Positions 1 through 8,353 of a stretch of 27,754 nucleotides of DNA are shown here, one piece after another (position 1 is the first letter of the stretch; each line of letters starts with the position of its first letter). The DNA is taken from assembly GCA_050942995.1 (NCBI GenBank), contig JBMNOI010000045.1, positions 1 through 27,754 on the forward strand. The letters run 5' to 3'. Under the pieces are notes generated by a model. The model was not told the DNA's origin, did no database searches, and saw only the letters and a program-made list of their open reading frames with translations. The DNA is from JBMNOI01 sp050942995. GTDB taxonomy: Bacteria; Chloroflexota; Anaerolineae; UBA1429. The position numbers and the translations under genes were made by a program.

Positions 1-350
1 GTGGCGTGGTCGACGGCCAGCGCCGTCTGATCCTCGTCGAGGCCGTTGAGGACGACCTCCAGAAAGGGGTGGAAGGTGAGGCGCACCCCGTCCTCCCGCG
101 CCATCCGCCCCACGTCGGCCAGCTCGGCGGCGCACTCGTGGATCTGCTCGCGCCACACGTCGGCGGCAGGCACCAGGTGGGAGTTCATACGATAAGCGTG
201 GATTCCGTTGGCCCGCAGGTAGTACAGGATGTCGCGCAGATAGATCAGGCTTCTGCTGAGGTGCGGGCTCTGCGGCCAGGGGCGGGCGTCGTGAGAGGGC
301 ATGTCGCGGGCGCCGAGTATGCGGATAGATACTCCCAGGCGAGCGGGCAT
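1..350 (-). CDS. UV DNA damage endonuclease, UvsE/UvdE-like (partial)
   Basis: The reverse strand reads in from position 350 and runs off the window edge, giving about 116 N-terminal residues. The protein begins MPARLGVSIR and continues through SRSLIYLRDILYYLRANGI, HAYRMNSHLVPAADVW and GVRLTFHPF. This is the order seen in UvsE/UvdE TIM-barrel endonucleases: an N-terminal lead-in, a helix ending before the G-I-x-x-Y-R-x-(S/N)-S strand, then a strand carrying a metal-ligand His in x-x-HP. The family nicks DNA 5' of UV photoproducts. The start is well supported, because AAGGAGG lies six bases upstream of the ATG. The C-terminal metal-binding half lies outside the window. Asn instead of the more usual Ser in the Y-R-x-S-S strand, and HPF instead of HPGQ, are deviations, so a UvsE paralogue is possible. 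Confidence 0.7.
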   Translation of the reverse strand, partial: MPARLGVSIRILGARDMPSHDARPWPQSPHLSRSLIYLRDILYYLRANGIHAYRMNSHLVPAADVWREQIHECAAELADVGRMAREDGVRLTFHPFLEVVLNGLDEDQTALAVDHA

Positions 351-509
351 CGCCCCTCCTTCGGCGATCGGTATGGGTGAGGGCATTGTAGCCTCGAATA
401 GGAAGAGGGGCAAGGGGGATCAATAATCTATAGGACACGCGGAGGAACAAACTTTCTTTGCACTCAGACAGAATCCGCGATAAAACGTTGTCTATCCAGC
501 CTACCGCAC

Positions 510-1067
510 ATGGGTATGCTTCGGGACATATCTTATCACCGCCGATCCATCCGTCTGCGCGGGCACGATTACACACTGCCCGGCGCATATTACGTGACGA
601 TGGTGACGCGAGGTCGGGTGGCATTGTTCGATGAGGTGATAGGCGGCAGGATGCATCTGAACGAGGCGGGACGAACGGTCGATGCATGCTGGCGCTGGTT
701 GGCAGAGCAGTATCCTTATGTGCATTTGGGCGCCTATGTGGTGATGCCGAACCATCTGCACGGTATCCTGATTCTTGTCGATGACGACGCCTCTCGTAGG
801 GGCGGCTCGCGAGCCGCCCCTACAGGACCGATCCAGAGCGCATCCACGCGCAAATCACTTGGGAGCCTGATCGGAGCGTTCAAGACTGTATCGACTCGTC
901 GCATCAATGCCCTGTTCGGTACGCCGGGGAGCATCGTCTGGCAGCGTAACTACTACGACCACATCATCCGCGGGGAAGCCGATTGGCAGGCCATCCGGGA
1001 ATACATTGATCGGAATCCGGCGCAATGGACGGTCGACCGGGAGAATCCCGCGGAGGGCATCGGATAA
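510..1067 (+). CDS. REP-associated / IS200-like Y1 tyrosine transposase (RAYT)
   Basis: This 185-residue protein has the architecture of TnpA-REP single-strand transposases. The HUH metal motif is visible as PNHLH (H82, H84) at the end of a hydrophobic strand (AYVVMPNHLHGILIL). The nucleophile Tyr is in WQRNYYDHIIR (Y148 or Y149), followed by the family's C-terminal hallmark IREYIDRNPAQW. The N-terminal YHRRSIRLRGHDYTLPGAYYVT segment is also typical. RAYTs are domesticated relatives of IS200/IS605 transposases that process REP hairpins. No IS ends, target duplications or accessory tnpB can be seen. Residues about 96-105 (RRGGSRAAPT) are encoded by a perfect palindrome. The gene ends 12 bases before the convergent ABC permease gene. 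A second ATG six bases downstream (516) could also start it; no strong ribosome binding site decides between them. Confidence 0.88.
   Translation: MGMLRDISYHRRSIRLRGHDYTLPGAYYVTMVTRGRVALFDEVIGGRMHLNEAGRTVDACWRWLAEQYPYVHLGAYVVMPNHLHGILILVDDDASRRGGSRAAPTGPIQSASTRKSLGSLIGAFKTVSTRRINALFGTPGSIVWQRNYYDHIIRGEADWQAIREYIDRNPAQWTVDRENPAEGIG
796..823. repeat. 28-bp perfect palindrome (REP-like) inside the RAYT gene
   Basis: The half site GTAGGGGCGGCTCG is followed directly by its exact reverse complement, with no spacer. It would form a 14-bp cruciform, or a hairpin with a small loop. It lies between the HUH and Tyr motifs of the RAYT reading frame and keeps the frame open. GC-rich hairpins of this kind are the normal substrates of RAYT proteins, but usually lie outside genes. 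Confidence 0.85.
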
Positions 1068-1079
1068 CGGCTTCCCCCC

Positions 1080-2027
1080 TCACGCCCCCAGACGTATCCG
1101 CGGGTTCAGCAGGGCGTAGAGCAGGTCGGCCAGAAGGTTGGCGCCGGCAAAGCCGGCGGCGGTGATCATGGTGATGGCCTGGATAACGGGCAGGTCACGC
1201 CGATCGATGGCGAACACCAGCAGCCGCCCCAGCCCGGGATAGTTGTAGACGTTCTCGATGACGATCAGCCCGCTGATGAGCCAACCCAGGCTGATGGCGA
1301 TGACGGTGATGGTGGGCATGAGGGCGTTGCGCAGCACATGCCGCACGATGACGCGGCGGTAGGGCATGCCCTTGAGGATGGCGGTGCGCACATAGGGCTC
1401 GCGCAGTTCCTGGATGACGCCGGCGCGGGTGAGCCGGGCGATGTAGGCCAGCAGCACCAGGGTGGCGGTGAGGGCGGGCAGGATGAGCATGGGCAACGCC
1501 TCGAAGAACCCGGCGTTGGGGCGTACGGCCGAGCTGGCCGGCAGCAGGCGCAAGTTGAAGGCAAAGAGGTGGATGAGGACCAGCCCGGTAACGAATTCGG
1601 GCAGCCCCACCACCGAGAGCGCCGAGATGCTGATGACGTTATCCAGCAGCGAGTTCTCGTTCAGGCCGGCCAGTACGCCCAGAGCCACCGCCAGGGGAAT
1701 CGAGATGACCAGGGTGACGGCGCCCAGCCGCAGCGAGTTGCGCAACCGCTCCATCACGATGGGCAGAATATCGGTGCGGGTGGCATACGAACGGCCCCAG
1801 TCGCCGGTGACGAAATCGCCCAGCCACTGGAAATATTGCACGTACAACGGCCGATCCAGCCCCAACTCCTCGCGCAGAGCCTGCAGCGCCGCCTCACCGG
1901 CCTCGCGCCCCAGGATGACGCGGGCCACGTCGCCGGGGAGCCAGCGGGTAACGGCAAAGATGATGATCGAGGTGAGCAGCAGGGTGAGCAGCAAAAAGCC
2001 CAGCCGCCGGAGGATGTACCGAATCAT
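1080..2027 (-). CDS. Oligopeptide/dipeptide ABC transporter permease, DppB/OppB type
   Basis: This is a 315-residue inner-membrane permease of the peptide/nickel (PepT) ABC class. It starts MIRYILRRLGFLLLTLLLTS, the classic DppB N-terminus with the first membrane helix. It continues with a periplasmic segment containing LGLDRPLYVQYFQWL and GDWGRSY, then further helices. The EAA-type coupling loop YVRTAILKGMPYRRVIVRH with LRNALMP follows, and the C-terminus is DLLYALLNPRIRLGA. The start at 2027 is preferred over a longer reading because GGAGG stands just upstream and the ATG overlaps the preceding ATPase stop as ATGA, implying translational coupling. The extra N-terminal residues of the longer frame are Arg-rich and unlike the family. 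It is the last gene of the transporter operon, ending 12 bases from the convergent RAYT gene; no clear terminator lies between. Confidence 0.93.
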   Translation of the reverse strand: MIRYILRRLGFLLLTLLLTSIIIFAVTRWLPGDVARVILGREAGEAALQALREELGLDRPLYVQYFQWLGDFVTGDWGRSYATRTDILPIVMERLRNSLRLGAVTLVISIPLAVALGVLAGLNENSLLDNVISISALSVVGLPEFVTGLVLIHLFAFNLRLLPASSAVRPNAGFFEALPMLILPALTATLVLLAYIARLTRAGVIQELREPYVRTAILKGMPYRRVIVRHVLRNALMPTITVIAISLGWLISGLIVIENVYNYPGLGRLLVFAIDRRDLPVIQAITMITAAGFAGANLLADLLYALLNPRIRLGA

Positions 2028-4129
2028 GTTCCCTCCTTTTCGCGCAGCTCGTCGGGGGGGATGTGGCAATAGATGTGTTTGCCCGTCTCTTCGTGCATAC
2101 GCCGGGGAGGCGGCCGGTCGGCGCACAGATCTTTCATAAAGTAGGGACAGCGTACGCGAAAGCGGCAGCCCGGCGGCCCGGGCACCTGCCAGAAGGCCGA
2201 TGACTCGTCCGGGGCCGGATGTGACGGCGTTTCGAACTCTATGGCCGTATCCAGCGAGGGGACAGAGGCCAACAGCATCCCGGTATAGGGGTGATGGGGC
2301 GGCGACAGGACGGCGTCGGTGGTTCCATCTTCGACGATCTGCCCCTTGTAGAGCACGGCGATGTCGTCGGCCACATAGGCCACCACTGCCAGATCGTGGG
2401 AGATAAAGAGGATGCTGCTGTCGGTCTCGGCCTGTAGCTCGTTCAACAGGTTCAACACCAGCGCCTGTACCGACACATCCAGCGCAGAGACGGGCTCGTC
2501 GGCGATGAGCAGGTTGGGATGCGGAGCAAAGGCCCGGGCGATGGCCACGCGCTGCTTTTCTCCGCCGCTGAGTTGCCCCGGCAGGCGTGCCGCATAGTCA
2601 TCGGAGAGGTGGACGGCGCCCAGCATCTCGGCCACGGTGCGCATGGCATCGTGACGGGGCATGCGCAGCAGGCGCATCACCGGGCGACACAGCGCCTCGC
2701 CGATGCTGTGGTAGGGGTTTAGCGCCTCCTCCGGGTCCTGAAAGACGATCTGCATCATGCGTTGAACGGCAGGATCGCGCCCCTTGAGGCCGGGGGGCAG
2801 CGGACGACCCAGCAGCCGGATCGAGCCGTCGCTACGCTCGGTCAACCCCACGATGGCGCGGGCCAGGGTAGTTTTGCCACTGCCACTCTCGCCCACCAAC
2901 CCCAGAGTACGCCCGCGCCGGATGGTCAGGCTCACACCGTCCACCGCGTTGCGATCGGCGGATTCTTTACGCAGAACGCGCGTCAGGCGGCGCCGCGGCC
3001 CATAGCTCACCGTCACATCCTGTACTTCCAGCACAGCGTCAGCGGCTGTGTCGTCGGTATTGGCGACGCTGCCGCTGACGCCATCGGCGGCCGGCTCAGG
3101 CTCGGGCTGGTGGGCGCTCACCTCACCGGCGTCGATCTCGTCCCAGCGGTGACATCGCGAATACCGGGCGGTATCGACCGCCCCGTCGGTCACACTGTAG
3201 AGGGGTACGTCCTGCAGGCAGACATCGATAGCCAGCGGGCAGCGCGGGCGAAAGATGCAACCCTCGGGCATGTTGTCGGCAGAGGGGATGCTGCCGCGAA
3301 TGGCCCGCAGCAGGGCCTGGCCTTTGCGCTGTCCCAATCGCGGCACCGAATCGAGCAGTCCCTGGGTGTAGGGATTGAGCGGGCGGCGGAACAGCTCGCC
3401 GGTGGGAGCCATCTCCATCAGGTCGCCCGCATACAGCACGGCCACGCGATCCGATACGCGCGCCACCACCCCCAGATCATGGGTGATATAGAGCACGGCG
3501 GTTCGGCGGCCGCGCATCAGGTTGCGCATCAGGTCGAGGATGGCCGCCTGAGTGGTCACGTCGAGGCTGCTGGTAGGCTCGTCCATCACCAGCAGCAGCG
3601 GCTCCAGACTCATGGCCATGGCGATAAGGACGCGCTGCAGCATGCCGCCACTGAGTTGATGGGGATAGCTGGTCGCCACGCGCTCGGGATCGGCCAGTTG
3701 TACCGCCTCGAGGTGCCGCAAGGTGTGGGCGCGCGCCTGCCGGCCGCTCAGCCCCCGATGTTGCCACAGCATCTCGTCCATCTGCTCCCCCACGCGAATC
3801 GAGGGATTCAACGCCGACATGGGGTCCTGAGGCACCAGAGCCAGCCGCGCCCCCCAACGCCGCTGCATCTCGGGCCGTCCCAGAGCGAGCAGATCTTCGC
3901 CGGCGAAATGGATGCTTCCCCGGCGAACCGCGCCCTCCTCAGGCAGCAGGTTCATGATGGCCAGCGCCAGCGTCGATTTGCCGCTGCCGCTCTCGCCCAC
4001 CAATCCCAACGTCTCTCCGGCGGCGATATCGAACGAGACGCGGCGCACCACGTCGCGCCAGCCGTTGCCATGGCGATAGCCCACGGTCAGGTCACGTACC
4101 CCCAGAATGAGATCCCCTTCTGCCGGCAT
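2024..4129 (-). CDS. Fused DppD-DppF peptide ABC transporter ATPase (two ATP-binding cassettes)
   Basis: One 701-residue polypeptide carries two complete ATPase cassettes that are usually separate proteins. Cassette 1: Walker A GESGSGKS (45-52), signature LSGG (159-162) followed by MLQR, Walker B LLLVMDEPTSSLD. It ends with an oligo_HPY extension with Cys at about 291, 297, 304 and 326. After an acidic linker (about 330-365), cassette 2 has Walker A GESGSGKT (413-420), LSGGEKQR (520-527), LLIADEPVSALD, and a second Cys-rich extension (CRFRVRCPYFMKDLC). Cytoplasmic; it powers the adjacent permeases. The ATG follows the DppC stop codon with no gap (TAGATG), and GGAGGG lies four bases before the ATG. 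Fused DppDF proteins are known in several phyla, so this is notable but not unique. Both cassettes keep their key residues, so both look active. Confidence 0.95.
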   Translation of the reverse strand: MPAEGDLILGVRDLTVGYRHGNGWRDVVRRVSFDIAAGETLGLVGESGSGKSTLALAIMNLLPEEGAVRRGSIHFAGEDLLALGRPEMQRRWGARLALVPQDPMSALNPSIRVGEQMDEMLWQHRGLSGRQARAHTLRHLEAVQLADPERVATSYPHQLSGGMLQRVLIAMAMSLEPLLLVMDEPTSSLDVTTQAAILDLMRNLMRGRRTAVLYITHDLGVVARVSDRVAVLYAGDLMEMAPTGELFRRPLNPYTQGLLDSVPRLGQRKGQALLRAIRGSIPSADNMPEGCIFRPRCPLAIDVCLQDVPLYSVTDGAVDTARYSRCHRWDEIDAGEVSAHQPEPEPAADGVSGSVANTDDTAADAVLEVQDVTVSYGPRRRLTRVLRKESADRNAVDGVSLTIRRGRTLGLVGESGSGKTTLARAIVGLTERSDGSIRLLGRPLPPGLKGRDPAVQRMMQIVFQDPEEALNPYHSIGEALCRPVMRLLRMPRHDAMRTVAEMLGAVHLSDDYAARLPGQLSGGEKQRVAIARAFAPHPNLLIADEPVSALDVSVQALVLNLLNELQAETDSSILFISHDLAVVAYVADDIAVLYKGQIVEDGTTDAVLSPPHHPYTGMLLASVPSLDTAIEFETPSHPAPDESSAFWQVPGPPGCRFRVRCPYFMKDLCADRPPPRRMHEETGKHIYCHIPPDELREKEGT

Positions 4130-5026
4130 CTACCCTCCGATCTGTGAAGGCGCCTGCAGAATCTGCTTCAGCCCGTCGGCCAGCAGGTTCACACCCACCA
4201 CCACGATAGCGATGGCGGCCACGGGAAAGTACATGGCCCAGGGCGTCTGCAGGACGGTGGGCCGTGCCTCCTGCACCATGAGTCCCCAATCAGGGGCGGG
4301 GGGTTGCACACCCACGCCCAAAAAACCCAGGGAAGAGACCAGAAAGATAGCGTAAGAGAAACGCAATGCCGCCTCGACGGCCAGGGCCGGCAACGTAGAG
4401 GGCAAAATTTCGCGAAAGAGGATGTGAAAGAACGACTCGGCCTGAGCGCGGGCCGCCTCGACATAGCCACGAGTTCTGACAGACAGGGTAACGCTCCGCA
4501 CCACCCGGGCGACAATGGGCGTATAGGCCACCACAATGACGATGAACACGCTGGTGCGCGACGCGCCCAGAGACCCCAGCAACAACAGGGCCAGCATGAG
4601 GGCGGGAAGGGACAGCAGGCTGTCGAACAGCCGCATGATGGCCTCATCGAGCAGGCCTCCACGGTAGCCGCTGACCAGCCCGATGAGGGTGCCCAGAGTC
4701 ACCGCCAGCAGCGTGCCCAATCCGGCCAGAGAGAGCACGTCGCGGGCGCCCAGCACCACCCGGCTGAACACATCGCGCCCCAGAGTATCGGTGCCGAACC
4801 AGTGTGCTGCCGAAGGGGGCTGCCGCGCCGCCCCAGGGATCTGCTGGTTGGCGCCGTAGGGAGCGATGAGCGGGCCAAACAGGGCCAGCAGCAAAAAGAT
4901 CAAGAATATGGTGGTGCCGATGGCAGTGGTGGCGCGCCCGTACAGCTGCGCCACTGCCGCACGGATGCGCCGACTCCAGCGGCCGGTTCCGGGCCCGGCC
5001 AGGGCGGGAGATGCAGGGGCAGTCAT
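4130..5026 (-). CDS. Oligopeptide/dipeptide ABC transporter permease, DppC/OppC type
   Basis: This 298-residue permease pairs with the DppB-type subunit. The cytoplasmic N-terminus is followed by a membrane helix (IGTTIFLIFLLLALFGPLIAPYG) and the family-defining segment HWFGTDTLGRDVFSRVVLGAR at about residues 75-95. The transmembrane domain follows, with coupling loop YVEAARAQAESFFHILFREI and LPSTLPAL, and a C-terminus with GVGVQPPAPDWGLMV, where DppC proteins have G-x-G-x-x-P-x-P-x-W-G-x-M. Lengths and motif order match the family. It lies seven bases after the substrate-binding-protein gene and abuts the ATPase gene, so it is part of one operon. The substrate cannot be read from the sequence; peptides, nickel chelates or sugars are all transported by relatives. 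Confidence 0.94.
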   Translation of the reverse strand: MTAPASPALAGPGTGRWSRRIRAAVAQLYGRATTAIGTTIFLIFLLLALFGPLIAPYGANQQIPGAARQPPSAAHWFGTDTLGRDVFSRVVLGARDVLSLAGLGTLLAVTLGTLIGLVSGYRGGLLDEAIMRLFDSLLSLPALMLALLLLGSLGASRTSVFIVIVVAYTPIVARVVRSVTLSVRTRGYVEAARAQAESFFHILFREILPSTLPALAVEAALRFSYAIFLVSSLGFLGVGVQPPAPDWGLMVQEARPTVLQTPWAMYFPVAAIAIVVVGVNLLADGLKQILQAPSQIGG

Positions 5027-5033
5027 GGCGCGC

Positions 5034-6599
5034 CTATCGATTCATACTCACGATGCTGAGGTTCGTGCGTCCGGAGAAGGCGTTCAATTCGAATCCCTCC
5101 ATCGCATCGCTGTGCACGGCGAGCTGAGGGAAGAAGAAGGGAATGATGAGCGGGCCACGGTCGATGAGGAGGCGCTGAATCTCGGCATAGGCCTCGATAC
5201 GTTCGGCCTCATCCGGTGTCGATCCGGCGATATCGGCAAGGCGGTCGAACTCTTGATCGCAAAAGTGGGCCTCGTTCCAGACGGCATCACAGCGCAACAT
5301 GACGTCCAAATAGAATTGAGGATAGGGGCGATGGCCCCAACCGGTGATGCCCAGATCGACGTCCAGCCAGCGACCCTCGCCGTAGTAGATGCTTTCGGGT
5401 TCGGCTTGCAGTTGCACGTTGATGCCGGCCTCGGCCCATTGCGATTGGATCACAGAAGCCACGTCCGAGTTGTTCAGGATGTTGGGAAAGTAGAGGATCA
5501 TATCGAGGCCGTCGGGATAGCCCGCCTCGGCCAGCAGATCGCGGGCGGCCTCGGGATCGCGCTCAGAGAGGGGCAGATCCTCGGCATAGTACTCTTCATA
5601 CAGGGGGCCGATGGGGCTATCGCGGCCCACGGAACCATATCCCTGCAGAGCCAGGTCAAAGAGAGCCTGTCGATCGGTGGCCAGTCGCAGAGCGCGTACC
5701 ACCCGCTCGTCATCTCCCGGGGCGCGATCGGTGCGGATGCGGATCACCGTAAAGCGGTTGGTGGGCACCTCCACGGGCACCAAGTCGGGTTGGGCGCGCA
5801 GAGCCTCGTAATCGGCCACCGAAAGGTTCATCCTCAGGTCCACCTGGCCGCCGCGCAGGGCGTCGGCCGCCGCGGCGTCATCGGCGAAAAAGATGATCTC
5901 CAGTTCGGCCACCTGAGGCTGATCGGGCATAAAGTAGGCGTCATTGGCCTGCAACAGCATACGATCCTCGGGGCGATAATCCACCACAACAAAGGGGCCG
6001 GTCCCGTTCATCCGGGTGGCCGCGTCCTCAGCGCCCTCTTGCAGGATCAGGGCGTGATTATCGCTCAGGTCGTAGAGGAAAAAGGGGTTGGGCTCCTGAA
6101 GGGTAAAGGTCACCTGCCGCTCGCCGGTCACCTGAATGGTGTCGATATTGCCGTACAGGTCGGCAGTGGGCAGCCCCAGTTCGGGGTCGCGCAGCCGATC
6201 GAAGGTCCACACCACATCCTCAGGGCGCAGCGGCGTGCCGTCATGAAAGAGCACCCCCTCGGCCAGGGTAAAGGTATAGATGCGACCGTCCTCGCTGATC
6301 GTCCACTCAGTGGCCAGCCGCGGCCGGATCTCGTTGGCGGCATCGATATCGACCAGATAGTCATAGATATGGCTGGCGACGAGCACCTCGGCCTCAGAGG
6401 TGATCAGAGCCGGGTCGGTCTGGCTGATGGGCTGTGCGGCCACCCGCAGTATGCCGGTGCGGCCGTCCTCTTCGCCGGGGGCGGTTTCTTGATCGGGAGC
6501 CTCTTCGGCGGCCAGACCACAGCCCGCCAGGGCCAGCGCCACGATCAGCAGGCCCATCAGCAGCGGATAGATCCAGACCATATTCCTGTTTCTGTGCAT
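5034..6599 (-). CDS. ABC transporter substrate-binding lipoprotein, family 5 (SBP_bac_5)
   Basis: This 521-residue extracytoplasmic solute receptor belongs to the dipeptide/oligopeptide/nickel binding family. It has a lipoprotein signal: a basic start (MHRNRN), a hydrophobic stretch and the lipobox LAGC with C27 as lipidation site, then an acidic linker. Family hallmarks follow: ASHIYDYLVDID, a segment ending in LAEGVLFHDGTPLRPEDVVWTF and the C-terminal domain with YPDGLDMIL. The start at 6599 is chosen because it gives a proper signal peptide and has AAAGGACAG upstream; a 17-residue longer frame exists but lacks support. It is the first transporter component of the operon and lies 47 bases after the oxidoreductase gene, so it may be cotranscribed with that gene or have its own start site. 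The ligand is not evident. Confidence 0.93.
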   Translation of the reverse strand: MHRNRNMVWIYPLLMGLLIVALALAGCGLAAEEAPDQETAPGEEDGRTGILRVAAQPISQTDPALITSEAEVLVASHIYDYLVDIDAANEIRPRLATEWTISEDGRIYTFTLAEGVLFHDGTPLRPEDVVWTFDRLRDPELGLPTADLYGNIDTIQVTGERQVTFTLQEPNPFFLYDLSDNHALILQEGAEDAATRMNGTGPFVVVDYRPEDRMLLQANDAYFMPDQPQVAELEIIFFADDAAAADALRGGQVDLRMNLSVADYEALRAQPDLVPVEVPTNRFTVIRIRTDRAPGDDERVVRALRLATDRQALFDLALQGYGSVGRDSPIGPLYEEYYAEDLPLSERDPEAARDLLAEAGYPDGLDMILYFPNILNNSDVASVIQSQWAEAGINVQLQAEPESIYYGEGRWLDVDLGITGWGHRPYPQFYLDVMLRCDAVWNEAHFCDQEFDRLADIAGSTPDEAERIEAYAEIQRLLIDRGPLIIPFFFPQLAVHSDAMEGFELNAFSGRTNLSIVSMNR

Positions 6600-6646
6600 G
6601 ATCTGTCCTTTCACGAGCGCCGATGGTTTGGGCGCCCGATATGGTG

Positions 6647-7996
6647 TCACCTGGCAAACTCGCGCGCCAGGTCAGGCAATCCCTCGGCCATGGTCGGATG
6701 AATATGCATCGAGCGATCGAGTACCTGCCAGGTCGACCCGACCTCTATATGAGCGATAAAGACGTGGATGACCTCGGCGGCATCCGGAGCCACCAGCGTG
6801 GCGCCCAGGATGCGGCCGGTGTCCTCATCGATCACCATGCGGTAGAATCCCCGGCGGCGCCCCAGGGTGGTAGCACGGGTGAGGTAGCGGATGGGGCGCG
6901 TCACGGCGCGGGCGCGATAGCCGGCCTCCTGAGCCTGCTTCAGCGTCATCCCCGCCCGCCCCACCTGTGGCTCGGTAAAGAAGGCATAGCCCAGAACGCG
7001 GTCGTTGCGGGTGCGCTCCTTGCCGTCGAGTATGGCCATCAGCCGACGAAAATCCTCCCACGAAACATGGGTGAACTGGGGCTGGCCGGCGACATCGGCG
7101 ATGGCATATACCCCATGGCATGTGGTGCAAAAGTGATCGTCGATGACGACCTGCCCCCACTCGTCCACCTCGACGCCGGTAGCCGGCAGATTGAGCTCAC
7201 GAGTGCTGGCCCGGCGGCCCGCGGCCACCAGCAGCGCCTCTCCCTCCAGGGTTTCTCCTCCGCGCAGGGTCAGGCTAAAACGGCCGTTGCGATAGGCCAC
7301 CTGCTCGGCATGGGCGTTCAGGTAAAAGCGCACACCATCCTCTTCCAGCGCCTCCTGTAACGCCTGGCTGACCTCGGGCTCTTCTCGCGAGATGGGGCGC
7401 TCGTTTCGCTCGACGATGTATACCTCGCTGCCCAGTCGGGCCAGGCCCTGTCCCAGTTCCAGCCCGGTATAGCCGCCGCCCAGCACCAGTGTGCGCGGCG
7501 GCAGTTCATTCATCTGCCAGAATGTGGTGTAGGTCATGTAGGGTGTATCGGCCAGACCGGGGATATCGGGCACGACGGGGGATTTGCCGGTGTTGATGAC
7601 GACGACCGGCGCCTGGACCGTCTCACCACCGCCAGAGACGGTACGTCGATCGACAAATGACGCCTCGGCGTGCACCAGCCGCACGCCGGCATCCTCGATG
7701 CGCTCCTGTAAATGGTTACGGCGGGCATCGACGATATCACGCACCCGCGCCATGACGGTGGAAAAATCCACGCGTGCGTCGACATGGATCCCCAGATGCG
7801 CGGCGTTTCGCGCATCGGCGGCGGCGTGAGCAGAGGTCAGAAAGGCCTTGGAGGGGATACAGGCATAGTTGATACAGCTTCCGCCCAGGGCGCTGCGCTC
7901 GAACAGCCACACCGACTGTCCCCGACGGGCCATGTGGACGGCCAGCGGCACACCACCCTGCCCGCTGCCTATCACGATCAGGTCGGCACGTTCCAT
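6647..7996 (-). CDS. Class I pyridine nucleotide-disulfide oxidoreductase (MerA/RclA/Lpd-like)
   Basis: This is a 449-residue flavoprotein. The N-terminal FAD Rossmann motif is GSGQGG (10-15). The redox disulfide is GGSCINYACIPSK, with C41 and C46 in the canonical C-x4-C spacing. The NAD(P) motif is LGGGYTGLELG (about 172-182). A second FAD motif is degenerate: GVYAIADV where GD is usual. The C-terminal dimerisation domain ends in HIHPTMAEG, giving the His-Pro pair (H433) and Glu (E438) of the active site. PQFTHVSWEDFRRL resembles RclA and mercuric-reductase-like proteins more than true lipoamide dehydrogenases. There is no N-terminal MerA heavy-metal domain and no C-terminal vicinal Cys pair, so mercury reduction is unlikely. 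An extra CTTC pair (290-293) precedes the second FAD motif. It is first in the five-gene minus-strand run; GGGAG upstream supports the ATG. Confidence 0.9.
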   Translation of the reverse strand: MERADLIVIGSGQGGVPLAVHMARRGQSVWLFERSALGGSCINYACIPSKAFLTSAHAAADARNAAHLGIHVDARVDFSTVMARVRDIVDARRNHLQERIEDAGVRLVHAEASFVDRRTVSGGGETVQAPVVVINTGKSPVVPDIPGLADTPYMTYTTFWQMNELPPRTLVLGGGYTGLELGQGLARLGSEVYIVERNERPISREEPEVSQALQEALEEDGVRFYLNAHAEQVAYRNGRFSLTLRGGETLEGEALLVAAGRRASTRELNLPATGVEVDEWGQVVIDDHFCTTCHGVYAIADVAGQPQFTHVSWEDFRRLMAILDGKERTRNDRVLGYAFFTEPQVGRAGMTLKQAQEAGYRARAVTRPIRYLTRATTLGRRRGFYRMVIDEDTGRILGATLVAPDAAEVIHVFIAHIEVGSTWQVLDRSMHIHPTMAEGLPDLAREFAR

Positions 7997-8353
7997 ATCC
8001 AGCTCCCATCACTCAAGGGGCAGAGGCCCCAGAGCCGATATCGAGTCCGGCCGTCTGGCGGTGACGGATCGCGCGCGAGCGAGCGTCATGCATTACGTTG
8101 CCACGGAAGATATGCGATAGGACAAATCTGCGAACGATGTGTGTCAGAGGGAATGATGAGGATACGAGGCCGGTTGTGGAATCCATTCTATCTGCACCCG
8201 AGAAGCAAGTCAAAGGGATCGTGCCCCCCATCCGACCAGGCGATCGACTGGTCGCGCGACCGGTGCTCGAACCGGCAACCCGCCCGACGCAGGGCGCAGT
8301 AAAGGGGGATATATTGGAGCAGCAAACCGATTCGGCTGAAGGAGTATCACCCG
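7997..8353. other. Divergent intergenic region with two tandem hairpins
   Basis: This is 357 bases between the oxidoreductase (leftward) and the micro-ORF/CPBP pair (rightward), so it should hold both promoters. I could not read a convincing sigma-70 pair on either strand. Two adjacent short hairpins stand out: CGACCAG/CTGGTCG (8233-8239 with 8248-8254) and CCGGT/ACCGG (8260-8264 with 8271-8275). They lie 80-120 bases before the micro-ORF start. No tRNA or other gene is recognisable. Confidence 0.5.

Noticed and set aside
1338..2139. Long plus-strand frames opposite the DppB permease gene
   Set aside because: Antisense shadows of a GC-rich gene; the composition is Gln/His/Arg-rich without domains. 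The same holds for long frames opposite the other transporter genes and the antiporter-like genes.
6647..7996. Mercuric reductase in a mercury resistance operon
   Set aside because: No heavy-metal N-terminal domain, no C-terminal vicinal Cys pair and no merR, merT or merP nearby.
8221..8300. tRNA-like GCTCGAACC sequence near 8265-8273
   Set aside because: It resembles a T-loop, but no acceptor stem, anticodon arm or D-arm can be folded around it; two short hairpins explain the pattern.
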